64,000 bases of DNA. Source: Micromonospora halophytica. Its GTDB lineage: Bacteria > Actinomycetota > Actinomycetes > Mycobacteriales > Micromonosporaceae. Both the position numbers and the translations under genes were made by a program. This document shows, in pieces, positions 25,049 through 32,962 of this stretch (its first letter is position 1; each line of letters begins with the position of its first letter). Location of the stretch: the NCBI RefSeq assembly GCF_900090245.1, contig NZ_FMDN01000020.1, positions 1 to 64,000 on the forward strand, in the 5' to 3' direction. Under the pieces are notes generated by a model. It searched no databases. It had not been told where the DNA came from and was given only the letters and a program-made list of their open reading frames with translations.

Positions 25049-28042
25049 TCAGGACGGTGAGGGTGTCAGTTCGCCGAGCGGATCGTCGGTGATGGTCGGG
25101 AACGGGTCCTCACCGGTCAGCGACGGATCGGTGCTCGGCTGCGGCCGGGTCCGCTCGTCGTCGATCGCGTTGCGCACCTTCACCGACACCAACGATCCGG
25201 CGCAGTCCCCCGCTGCGGGCGACGCCTCCGGGGACGGTGGGACGGCCGGCTCCCCGTCGACCGGCGGCGGCACGCAGGTCGGCTCGCGTACCCACAGGTC
25301 GAGGGTGAGCTCGTCGCGCCGCCAGCAGGTGTAGCTGCCCTTGGCCGGTTGCTCCGGGCAGGGGCTCACCTTCCAGGGCGCCCAGCCGTCCTCGCGCAGG
25401 GCCGTCTCGTAGACCCGGGCGGTCTCCTCGGGCGCCCGCTCCGACTCCACGGTGCGTTCCCGCAGCCGGCAGTCCTGCAGGCACCACCGGCTGCCGCTGA
25501 CGTTGTCGACCGTCTTCACCGCCGCCCAGCTCGGCACGTCCAGCGAGTCGAGGGTGTCGAAGACCGGGTCGCGGCTGAGCGTACGGATGCCGAAGTAGAG
25601 CGGGATCGCGCCGAGCAGCACCACGCTGACCAGGACCAGGACGCCCAGCCGCAGGCGACGCCGCTCACGCATCTGGCGACGCAGTTCGGAGCGGGCGCCA
25701 CGCAGCCCGCCGGACGCGGCCTCGCCGGACTGCTCCTCGTCGGCGGCCCGGCGCAGCGGCGGGCCGCTCACCGGCTCTGCCGGCCCGGCTCCGGGCGGCG
25801 GCACCGAGGCCGCCGCCCGCGCGACGGCCACCGGAGGCTCGGGCCGGGACGGCGGTGGGACGGACGCGGCGCCGGTGACGTCCGGTCGGCCCGGCTGCCG
25901 CTGCGGCGGCGTGGCCCGGCCGGGGTGCTCGTCGGGGCGGGCGACCGGCGCGGCGGCCCGGGCGGCAGCCGACGGTCCCGGCCCGCCGGGACGCGGTCCG
26001 GCCTGCGGTGACGGGCCGTCCCGGCGCGGGTCCTCGGCCGGCGCGGGCGGACGGGCCGCCCCGGTGGGGGTTCCCTCCGGGCGGGCCGCGCCGCGGGCCG
26101 GCACGCCGGGGCGCGGGGCACCGGTCGGGCCGGGCTCGCCGGGACGCCCGCCCGGGACCGGGGCGGGGCCGCCCGGTCGCGTGGCGGGGCCCTGCGCCGG
26201 GCCACCGGGGCGGCGGCCGGGTCCCTGTTCGGGCGTCGGCTCGGGAGCACCGGGACGCCGGCCGGCCTGCGTCGGGGTGGTACCGCCGGGATGCGCGCCC
26301 GGCGGCGCGGCGGCGACACCCGCGCGACCACCGGGGAGCTGACCGGTCGGAGCCGGGGCCCCGGTGCGGGGGCCGGTGTCGGGTCCGTCGGCCCGGGGGC
26401 CGTGCGGCGGCCGGGTGGCATCGGGACGCGGGCCGCCGCCGTCGGGGCGCGCGGCGTGGTCGGCACCCTGGGCGGGCACGGGGGGAACCGGGCGGGCCGC
26501 CGCGCGGGCCGGGCCGGGCATCCCTTCGCGCAACGGGGCGGGTGGGCCCTCGCGCGGCGGGGCGGGCGGCGGGCCGCCGGGGCGGGCCCGACCGGCCGGG
26601 GCGGGGCCGCCACGCCGGCCCGTCCCGTCCGGGCCCGGCGGGACGGCGGGCCCGGTGGGCGGGCCGGACCGGTCGACGACCGGGAGCGCGGGGTCGGTGT
26701 GCGAGGTGCGGCCGGCCTGACGGAGCCAGTCCGCCGGCCGTTCCGGCCGGTCGGCGCGGGCCTTGCCGCCGGGCGGGGTCGCCCGGCGGGGCCCGCCGGG
26801 CTGGTCGCCGTCGGCGCGCTGGCCGTGCCGCGCCGCAGGGTCGTGACCGGCCGGGCCGGGACGGGCGACGCCGGGTCCGGCCGGAGCCGGGCCGGACGGC
26901 GGAACCGGTGGGGCGTTGCCGCTCGTCGGCAACACGGGCTGGTCCGGGTCGGCGGCGCGGCGGCGGCCGGCGGGACGACCCGGGACGGCCGGGCCGCCGG
27001 TGTGCCCGCCGACGGTGTCGCCGGACGCCGGGGCGGCCGCACCGCGCCGGCCGGATCCGGTACGCGGCTCGGGGACCGCCTGGTCGGGACGCGGCCCGCC
27101 CACGGGAGGTGCTGCGGGGGCGGGGCGCGGGGCGCCGCTCACCGGTCGCGGAGCACCGCTGACCGGGTTCGGGTACGCCGGGTCGGCGGGGGTTGCGGGG
27201 CCGCGCCGGACGGGCCCGGCGCCCTCGGCGGGACGGGGTCCGTTGTCCCGGCCGGCCGGTGCGGTACGGCGGCCGGGCCGGCCGGGCTGGCCCTGTGAGG
27301 GACCGTCCCAACCCGGCCGGACGCCGGGGGCGGGGCCGGGAGGGCCCTGCGACGGGCCGTCCCAGCCGGGCCTGACGCCGGGGGCGGCGGGGCCGGGCTG
27401 CGGGGCGCGCGCCATCCCGGCGCCGGGGCCGGAGACGGGTGCGGTCGACCCGTCCGGGCGGGGGCCGCCCTGCGGACGGTCCGGGCCACGGTGACCGGGG
27501 CGGGCGGCCGCAGCCGTACCCGGCCACGGGCCCTCGCCGGGTCGGGGCCGCTGCTCCGGGGCGGCCGGCCAGCCCTCGCGCACGGGTGGGGACGCCTGTG
27601 GGCCGGCGGGCCGGGACTGACGGGGCGCATCCGGGCCGGGACCACCGGCGGGACCGGGCCGTCCGGGCGGGCCGTCCGGGCGGGCCGCGCCCGGGCGCAC
27701 GGCACCGGCGACATCGGCACGCGGACCTGCCGGCCCCGGACGCGCACCGGGCGGCGCAACCTCCGGACGCGGACCCGCCGGCGCGGGGCGGGGTCCGGCA
27801 GGCGGCGTCGGGCCACGGCCGGCGGGCGGCGGCGGGACCGGGCGGGGCGGCTCGCCGTCCGGGCCCAGCTCGGTGCGCTGCTGCTTGGCGGTACGCAGAT
27901 CGTCGATCCAGCCGAACTCCTCGCCAGCCGGCTCCTGGGGAGCCTCCTCGGCCTTGCCCCGGCCCCAGCGCCGCCCCTTGGCGCGAGGGTCGCGCCGCTC
28001 GTCGGGACCGTCCTGCGGTCGCTCCCCACCACGCGATGTCAC
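25049..28042 (-). CDS. Large proline-rich single-pass membrane protein
   Basis: 997 residues. About residues 50-770 are a Pro/Gly/Ala/Arg-rich disordered region with near-duplicate segments (VRPGWDGPSQG occurs twice, separated by about 18 residues). One TM helix follows (LRLGVLVLVSVVLLGAIPLY, about 797-819). A 178-residue extracytoplasmic domain has six Cys (WCLQDC, SPCPEQ, YTCWRR, EPTCVPP, GDCAG), suggesting disulfides. The start is GTG 28042 and it overlaps the rarA stop by 4 bp. No domain name is recognised. The cytoplasmic low-complexity part could mediate assembly. The extreme GC in this stretch also makes the opposite strand look open. Confidence 0.75.
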   Translation of the reverse strand: MTSRGGERPQDGPDERRDPRAKGRRWGRGKAEEAPQEPAGEEFGWIDDLRTAKQQRTELGPDGEPPRPVPPPPAGRGPTPPAGPRPAPAGPRPEVAPPGARPGPAGPRADVAGAVRPGAARPDGPPGRPGPAGGPGPDAPRQSRPAGPQASPPVREGWPAAPEQRPRPGEGPWPGTAAAARPGHRGPDRPQGGPRPDGSTAPVSGPGAGMARAPQPGPAAPGVRPGWDGPSQGPPGPAPGVRPGWDGPSQGQPGRPGRRTAPAGRDNGPRPAEGAGPVRRGPATPADPAYPNPVSGAPRPVSGAPRPAPAAPPVGGPRPDQAVPEPRTGSGRRGAAAPASGDTVGGHTGGPAVPGRPAGRRRAADPDQPVLPTSGNAPPVPPSGPAPAGPGVARPGPAGHDPAARHGQRADGDQPGGPRRATPPGGKARADRPERPADWLRQAGRTSHTDPALPVVDRSGPPTGPAVPPGPDGTGRRGGPAPAGRARPGGPPPAPPREGPPAPLREGMPGPARAAARPVPPVPAQGADHAARPDGGGPRPDATRPPHGPRADGPDTGPRTGAPAPTGQLPGGRAGVAAAPPGAHPGGTTPTQAGRRPGAPEPTPEQGPGRRPGGPAQGPATRPGGPAPVPGGRPGEPGPTGAPRPGVPARGAARPEGTPTGAARPPAPAEDPRRDGPSPQAGPRPGGPGPSAAARAAAPVARPDEHPGRATPPQRQPGRPDVTGAASVPPPSRPEPPVAVARAAASVPPPGAGPAEPVSGPPLRRAADEEQSGEAASGGLRGARSELRRQMRERRRLRLGVLVLVSVVLLGAIPLYFGIRTLSRDPVFDTLDSLDVPSWAAVKTVDNVSGSRWCLQDCRLRERTVESERAPEETARVYETALREDGWAPWKVSPCPEQPAKGSYTCWRRDELTLDLWVREPTCVPPPVDGEPAVPPSPEASPAAGDCAGSLVSVKVRNAIDDERTRPQPSTDPSLTGEDPFPTITDDPLGELTPSPS

Positions 28043-29541
28043 TGCTGACCCTCCTCGGCGGCGTCCACGCCGCCCTCATCCGCCCCACCGGCGTGCCCCG
28101 TGCCCGACGGGTGACGGCCGTTCACCGCCACCGGCACCGGTCCCTCGGGACGCGACGCCGGGGCGGGCAGCCCTCGGACGATCCGGCGCAGCAGGGGCAG
28201 GCGGGCGGCCACCGACCGCTCCGCGCCGTGCCCGCTGGGCCGGTAGTAGTCGGTCCCGACGAGATCGTCGGGAGCGTACTGCTGGGTGACCACCCCGCGC
28301 TGGTCGTCGTGCGGGTAGCGGTAGCCCGTGCCGTGCCCCAGGCCACGGGCGCCGGAGTAGTGCGCGTCGCGCAGCCCGCGCGGCACCGGGCCACCCCGGC
28401 CGGCCCGCACGTCGGCGATCGCCGCGCCGATCGCGCTGGTCGCCGAGTTCGACTTCGGGGCGGTGGCCAGGTGGATCACCGCCTGGGCCAGGTTCAGCTG
28501 GGCTTCCGGCAGGCCGACGTACTCGACGGCGTGGGCAGCGGCGGTGGCCACGCCCAGCGCGGTCGGGTCGGCCATGCCGACGTCCTCACTGGCGAAGATC
28601 ACCAACCGGCGGGCGATGAACCGGGCGTCCTCCCCGGCCACCAGCATCCGGGCCAGCCAGTGCAGCGCGGCGTCGACGTCCGAGCCGCGCATGCTCTTGA
28701 TGAACGCGCTCGTCACGTCGTAGTGGGCGTCGCCGTCGCGGTCGTAGCGCACGGCGGCCACGTCGACCGCCTGCTCGGCGGTGGCCAGGTCGATCCGCCC
28801 GGTGCCCAGCGCCGTCGCCGAGGCCGCCGCGGCCTCCAGCGCGGTCAGCGCCTTGCGCACGTCGCCGCCGGCGAGGCGTACCAGATGGTCCTCGGCCTCG
28901 GCCTGAAGGGTGAGCGCGCCGGCGAGGCCGCGCTCGTCGGCGACCGCGCGGCGCAGCAGGCCGCGCACGGCCGCGTCGTCGAGCGGTTGGAGGGTGAGCA
29001 GCACGCACCGCGACAGCAGCGGGGAGATGACCGAGAAGTACGGGTTCTCGGTGGTCGCCGCGAGCAGCGTGACCGTCCGGTCCTCCACCGCGGCGAGCAG
29101 CGAGTCCTGCTGGGTCTTGCTGAACCGGTGCACCTCGTCGATGAAGAGCACGGTCTGCGGGCCGCCCGCGCGGCGCTGCCGGCGGGCCGTGTCGATGACG
29201 GCCCGGACGTCCTTGACGCCGGCGTTGAGGGCCGACATGGCGACGAACCGGCGGTCGGTGGCCCCGGCCACCAGGTGCGCGATGGTGGTCTTGCCGCTGC
29301 CCGGCGGGCCCCAGAGGATGACCGACATTCCGGCGCCGCCGCCGACCAGCTGGCGCAGCGGCGCGCCGGGGGCGAGCAGGTGGTCCTGACCGACCAGTTC
29401 ATCGATGCTCGCCGGACGCATCCGGACGGGCAGGGGCGAATCCTCCCCCACCGTGCTGAAGCCGTCGACGCCACCCGGACCCGCGGGGGCGCTGGGCGCC
29501 GCGGCGGGTCCACCGAGGGAGAAGAGGGCGTCGGATTCCAT
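28039..29541 (-). CDS. rarA: Replication-associated recombination AAA ATPase RarA
   Basis: A 500-residue MgsA/RarA ATPase. Walker A is ILWGPPGSGKTTIAHLV, Walker B is VLFIDEVHRFSK, sensor 1 is LLAATTENPYFS, and the tetramerisation part contains SAFIKSMRGSDVDAALHWLA. It acts at stalled replication forks. ATG 29541 is chosen; TACTGT lies 7 nt upstream, so the transcript may be leaderless. The proline-rich gene follows with a 4-bp overlap. Confidence 0.92.
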   Translation of the reverse strand: MESDALFSLGGPAAAPSAPAGPGGVDGFSTVGEDSPLPVRMRPASIDELVGQDHLLAPGAPLRQLVGGGAGMSVILWGPPGSGKTTIAHLVAGATDRRFVAMSALNAGVKDVRAVIDTARRQRRAGGPQTVLFIDEVHRFSKTQQDSLLAAVEDRTVTLLAATTENPYFSVISPLLSRCVLLTLQPLDDAAVRGLLRRAVADERGLAGALTLQAEAEDHLVRLAGGDVRKALTALEAAAASATALGTGRIDLATAEQAVDVAAVRYDRDGDAHYDVTSAFIKSMRGSDVDAALHWLARMLVAGEDARFIARRLVIFASEDVGMADPTALGVATAAAHAVEYVGLPEAQLNLAQAVIHLATAPKSNSATSAIGAAIADVRAGRGGPVPRGLRDAHYSGARGLGHGTGYRYPHDDQRGVVTQQYAPDDLVGTDYYRPSGHGAERSVAARLPLLRRIVRGLPAPASRPEGPVPVAVNGRHPSGTGHAGGADEGGVDAAEEGQQ

Positions 29542-29616
29542 CACGAAGACAGTACCGGGCGCGGTCAGCAACGCCGGAATCGCGCCGCTGACCGCGCCCG
29601 CCCTGATCGCTTGCGG

Positions 29617-29829
29617 TCAGCCGCGGCCCGGCCGACGGCCCCGGTACCAGCGACCGCCGCCGCCACCGCGCGGGCCGCTGCCGACCCCGGCGAGGTAGAG
29701 CGAGAGCAGCAGCAGACCGATCAGCACGAGGGTGTTCCAGTTGAACAGGTCGGGTGCGCCGAAGTTGGTGTTCAGCAGGTCGATCAGGAGCGCGAAGCCG
29801 AACACGATGGCCGCGAGGATGGCGAGCAT
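29617..29829 (-). CDS. Small membrane protein with Gly/Arg-rich tail
   Basis: 70 residues with two hydrophobic helices (LAILAAIVFGFALLIDLL; LVLIGLLLLSLYLAGVG) joined by NTNFGAPDLFNW, ending in a Gly/Arg tail. ATG 29829 has GGAGG 8 nt upstream, which fixes the start inside the longer open frame. Homologues of this length occur next to aspS or rarA in actinomycetes, by recollection only. The function is unknown. Confidence 0.75.
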   Translation of the reverse strand: MLAILAAIVFGFALLIDLLNTNFGAPDLFNWNTLVLIGLLLLSLYLAGVGSGPRGGGGGRWYRGRRPGRG

Positions 29830-29946
29830 GTCAGTGTCCTCCGGTGGGGGTTCCCAGTAGGTCGACCGGGATGTACCCAATCGGTCCGTCCGTCAATCTC
29901 CACCCTGGACCGGGCGGGTCGCGCGGCCCCGTTCTAGGCTGATCCC

Positions 29947-30687
29947 ATGATCATCGCCGATCAGGAGCTGGTGGGTCGGGCCGCGCTGCTCGCCGCCACC
30001 GGCCACCACCCGTTCGCCCGGCACGTGATCCGCCCCGGAGCGCGACCGCGCGGCTGGCGGCGGGAGGGCCTGGTGGCGTGGCTGCTGGCGTCCGGGACCG
30101 GCCCGGTGGGCGGCGCCATCGGCGCCTGCGCCCCGGCGGTGGACCTCTTCGCCGCGCTGGCCACCGAGGGCGCACTGCACCGCGGGCACTGGGTGCAGCT
30201 GCCCCGAACCGACCCGGAGACGCTGGCAGGGCGGTTCACCATCGCCCGCCTCGACGAGTGGGACTTCCTGTGGACCGACGCCCCACCACCGCCGCAGGCC
30301 GACGAGGAGCGGGTGGTACGCCTCACCGCCGCCGACCATCCGGCGCTGGCGGCACTGATCGACGAGGCGTTCCCGAGCACCACCTCCCGCCCGGGCGATC
30401 CGGGGGTCGTCGACTGGTACGGCATCCGCGACGGTGACCGGATCGTCGCCTGCGGCGCCGACCGCAGCCGGGGCGACATCGGCTTCCTCGCCGGCCTGAC
30501 CGTGGCCCCGCACCGGCGCGGCCGAGGGCTCGGGGCCGCCCTGACCGCCGGGATGACCCGCGCCCTCGCCGCCCGGTACGACCGCGTGGCGCTCGGCGTC
30601 TACACCCACAACGTGGGCGCGGTCCGGCTCTACCGGCGGCTCGGCTTCACCGGCACGCTCGCCCGCAGCTCGGTCCAGCTCGGCTGA
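29947..30687 (+). CDS. GNAT-family N-acetyltransferase
   Basis: 246 residues. The acetyl-CoA-binding motif A is TVAPHRRGRGLGAALTAGM, and motif B is LGVYTHNVGAVRLYRRLGF. The N-terminal 120 residues are a second, degenerate GNAT-like part (WRREGLVAWLLASGTG). The substrate is unknown. TAGGCT lies 7 nt upstream of the ATG, so the transcript is probably leaderless. It converges with the MFS gene; the 26-bp gap is too short for a separate terminator. Confidence 0.85.
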   Translation: MIIADQELVGRAALLAATGHHPFARHVIRPGARPRGWRREGLVAWLLASGTGPVGGAIGACAPAVDLFAALATEGALHRGHWVQLPRTDPETLAGRFTIARLDEWDFLWTDAPPPPQADEERVVRLTAADHPALAALIDEAFPSTTSRPGDPGVVDWYGIRDGDRIVACGADRSRGDIGFLAGLTVAPHRRGRGLGAALTAGMTRALAARYDRVALGVYTHNVGAVRLYRRLGFTGTLARSSVQLG

Positions 30688-30713
30688 GCGACGCGGAGAG
30701 GACGCCGGCCGGG

Positions 30714-32057
30714 TCACCGGCTCGCGGTCACCGTCGGCTCACGGTGGCCATCCGTCCCGGCAGCCCGGTGCGGGCCGCCCGGCCCGTCCGCCCCGTCGGG
30801 CCGCACCGGCTCCGGGCTGCCGGCGCGGCGGCCGGCCCGCCACGCCGGCAGGTAGAGCGGGGCGGCCACGGCGAGCACCACCGCGCCGACCAGCATCGCC
30901 GTGCTGACGCCGCGGGTGTCGGCGAGCGCGGTGAGCAGCACCGCACCGAGGGCGAACCCGGGCTGCCCCATCAGCGAGTTCAGCGAGATCACGCTGGTCC
31001 GGTACGGCCCGTCGACCTGCCGGTGCAGCAGGCCCGTGTGCAGCGGGTTGGACGCGCCGTGCACGGCGTAGCAGACCAGGTAGGCGACCAGCACCCCGAC
31101 CGGCCCGGCGAAGAGTCCCATGCCGACCACGGTCGCGCCCTGCACGACGCGCAGCAGCGCGGCGCTCGCCGCGCCCCCGGGCCAGCGCAGCAGCAGCGGG
31201 GTCAGCGCCGCGCCGGCCGCCGAGGCGAGCCAGGCCGCCGAACTGGTCGGCCCGAGCAGCGCCGCCGCCCGGTCGGCGTCCCCCACCACCTCGGCGAGGC
31301 GGACCGGCAGCAGCGACTCGAAGGTGACCATGCCGAAGCCCCAGAACAGCTCGACGGCGACCAGGGCGAGCAGCACCCGGGAACGGCGCAGCAGGCCGAA
31401 CGCCTGGCCCACCATCCGGGGCGCGTCGGCGACCGAGGCGCGCAGCGCGCCGAGGCCCTGGGCCGGGCGGGTCTCCACCAGCAGGGTCAGCAGCGCGACC
31501 AGGGCCACCGCCTGGAGGACGAGGGCGACCAGCACGGGCAGGGTCAGGGCGCTCACCGGGCCGACCGGGCCGAGCGCGACCAGCCCACCGCTGAGCAGGG
31601 CACCGGCGCCGATGGCGACACCGGCGACGGTGCCGGCGAGACCGAGACCCGGCTCGTACGTCGCGTCGGGGTCGGCGGCCAGGGTGGTGTCGACGTACCA
31701 GGCGTCCAGGGGGCCGCTGTCGAGCGCCCGGTAGACGCCCTGCAACGCCCAGACCAGGAAGAAGAGCGCGAAGGAGTCGGCGGCCGCGAACACGACGAGT
31801 GAGATCAGGTTGAGCGTCCAGGCGGTGACGAGCACCGGTTTACGGCCCAGGGCGTCGGCGAGGCCGCCGGTGGGCAGTTCCAGGGCGAGCACCACCAGGG
31901 CCTGCGCGGTGAAGACCAGGCCGATCTCCGACAGCGACAGGCCCCGCTCCTGCATCAGCAGGATCATGACGGGGATCATCAGCCCGGTGGGTGTCCAGCG
32001 CAGGCCGTGCAGGGCGAGGTAGCGCAGCCGGACCTGGCGTACGGTCAGTGCGCTCAC
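30714..32057 (-). CDS. MFS transporter
   Basis: A 447-residue transporter with about 12 TM helices. The loop 2-3 motif is GGLADALGRKPVLV, and helix 1 starts after a short basic N terminus with LHGLRWTPTGLMIPVMILLM. Substrate unknown, probably drug or metabolite efflux. GTG 32057 overlaps the ArsR stop by 4 bp, so the regulator and transporter form one operon. A long Gly/Pro/Arg tail follows the last helix. Confidence 0.87.
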   Translation of the reverse strand: MSALTVRQVRLRYLALHGLRWTPTGLMIPVMILLMQERGLSLSEIGLVFTAQALVVLALELPTGGLADALGRKPVLVTAWTLNLISLVVFAAADSFALFFLVWALQGVYRALDSGPLDAWYVDTTLAADPDATYEPGLGLAGTVAGVAIGAGALLSGGLVALGPVGPVSALTLPVLVALVLQAVALVALLTLLVETRPAQGLGALRASVADAPRMVGQAFGLLRRSRVLLALVAVELFWGFGMVTFESLLPVRLAEVVGDADRAAALLGPTSSAAWLASAAGAALTPLLLRWPGGAASAALLRVVQGATVVGMGLFAGPVGVLVAYLVCYAVHGASNPLHTGLLHRQVDGPYRTSVISLNSLMGQPGFALGAVLLTALADTRGVSTAMLVGAVVLAVAAPLYLPAWRAGRRAGSPEPVRPDGADGPGGPHRAAGTDGHREPTVTASR

Positions 32058-32647
32058 CGCCTGCCCTCCAGCATCGGGTAGCCGGCGAGGAAGAGGTGCA
32101 CCTGCTCGGCGCCCGGCTCGGCCGGGTCCGCCTCGTCGTGGTATCGCTCCAGGACCTGCCACAGCTCGGTCTTGAGCGCCTCCAGCCGGTGCGCGGGGAT
32201 GGTCATGAAGATGTCGCCCATGCCGAAGGCGTCGCGCCAGGCCGTCGGCCATTCGTGTTCGACGGCCAACCACCGCTCGGCCCGCTCGACCAGCAGCCGT
32301 ACCTGGTCGCCGTGGATCCACTGGACCGCCGCCCGGGCGTCCGGGTCGTCGTCGAAGTCGGTCGGTTCCCAGCTGGTGACGTCGTGCGCGGCCTGCCACC
32401 AGCGTTGCCGTCCGCTACCCCGCTCGGGGTCCTCGACGACCAGCCCGACCTCGGCGAGCTGGCGCAGGTGGTAGCTGGTGGCGCCGGTGTTGGTGTCGAG
32501 CAGCTCGGCCAGCGTGGTGGCGGTGGCGGGCCCGGTGGTGCGCAGCGCGCCGAGCAGGCGCATCCGCAGCGGGTGCGCCAGCACCCGGACCTGCCGGTGG
32601 TCGAGGCGGACCTCCCGCGGTGACGCGGCCTTCTCGTCGTTCCCCAT
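32054..32647 (-). CDS. ArsR-like helix-turn-helix regulator
   Basis: 197 residues. The winged HTH reads HPLRMRLLGALRTTGPATAT and TNTGATSYHLRQLAEVGLV, followed by the wing (GSGRQRWWQAAHD). No thiol metal site of the classical ArsR type is seen, so it is probably a metal-independent repressor. ATG 32647 is chosen over an upstream in-frame start because a promoter (TTGTGC-18-TATCGT) ends 6 nt before it, giving a leaderless mRNA. It forms an operon with the MFS gene and probably autoregulates through the TGCA array. Confidence 0.85.
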   Translation of the reverse strand: MGNDEKAASPREVRLDHRQVRVLAHPLRMRLLGALRTTGPATATTLAELLDTNTGATSYHLRQLAEVGLVVEDPERGSGRQRWWQAAHDVTSWEPTDFDDDPDARAAVQWIHGDQVRLLVERAERWLAVEHEWPTAWRDAFGMGDIFMTIPAHRLEALKTELWQVLERYHDEADPAEPGAEQVHLFLAGYPMLEGRR

Positions 32648-32650
32648 GGT

Positions 32651-32708
32651 TGCACGATATCTGTGCACACTTACTTTGCACAATAGTTCTGCATAGGAAG
32701 TGTGCAGA
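32651..32708. promoter_or_regulatory. Phased TGCA array and leaderless promoter of arsR-MFS
   Basis: TGCA cores begin at 32651, 32664, 32677, 32690 and 32703, exactly 13 bp apart (TGCACG, TGCACA, TGCACA, TGCATA, TGCAGA). On the minus strand a promoter fits inside: -35 TTGTGC (32683-32678), 18-bp spacer, -10 TATCGT (32659-32654), then 6 nt to the ATG. The array covers the promoter, so repressor binding would block it. Confidence 0.6.
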
Positions 32709-32734
32709 CGCGACCCGGCCCTGAGCGGCGGCCG

Positions 32735-32845
32735 TCAGGACGCGAGCAGTTCGGTGACCCCGCGCAGCCGAGTCCGGAGCAGGCCGGCCCGCCGGCACAC
32801 CGCACCGCCCAGGAAACCACCGGCTCCCACCACGAGCACCCTCAT
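32735..32845 (-). pseudogene. Remnant of a Rossmann-fold dehydrogenase/epimerase gene
   Basis: A 36-codon frame begins with ATG 32845, with GGAGGG 7 nt upstream. It reads RVLVVGAGGFLGGAVCRR, the beta-alpha start and GxGGFLG loop of NAD(P)-binding epimerase/reductase proteins. It stops after LRGVTELLAS. The rest of the gene is missing, so this is a truncated start of a lost gene. A very short real protein is an unlikely alternative. Confidence 0.6.
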
Positions 32846-32873
32846 CCCGCCACCCTCCGTCCCACCCGAAAAC

Positions 32874-32929
32874 GATCACGAGGTCCGCGTCACGCCGACG
32901 GGGCGAATCATGACGCAGACCTCGTGATC
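32874..32929 (-). terminator. Intrinsic terminator after aspS
   Basis: 19-bp arms (32874-32892 and 32911-32929) match at 18 positions: GATCACGAGGTC pairs with GACCTCGTGATC, plus GCGTCA with TGACGC. The loop is 18 nt, and GTTTTC follows on the minus strand. It lies 34 bp past the aspS stop. Confidence 0.8.
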
Positions 32930-32962
32930 AACGGGGGTGGGCGGCGGGGCGCCCGGGCGGGG

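Noticed and set aside
21932..25060. 1042-codon plus-strand open frame opposite alaS
   Set aside because: alaS is unmistakable on the other strand; the frame is Arg/Gly/His-rich shadow.
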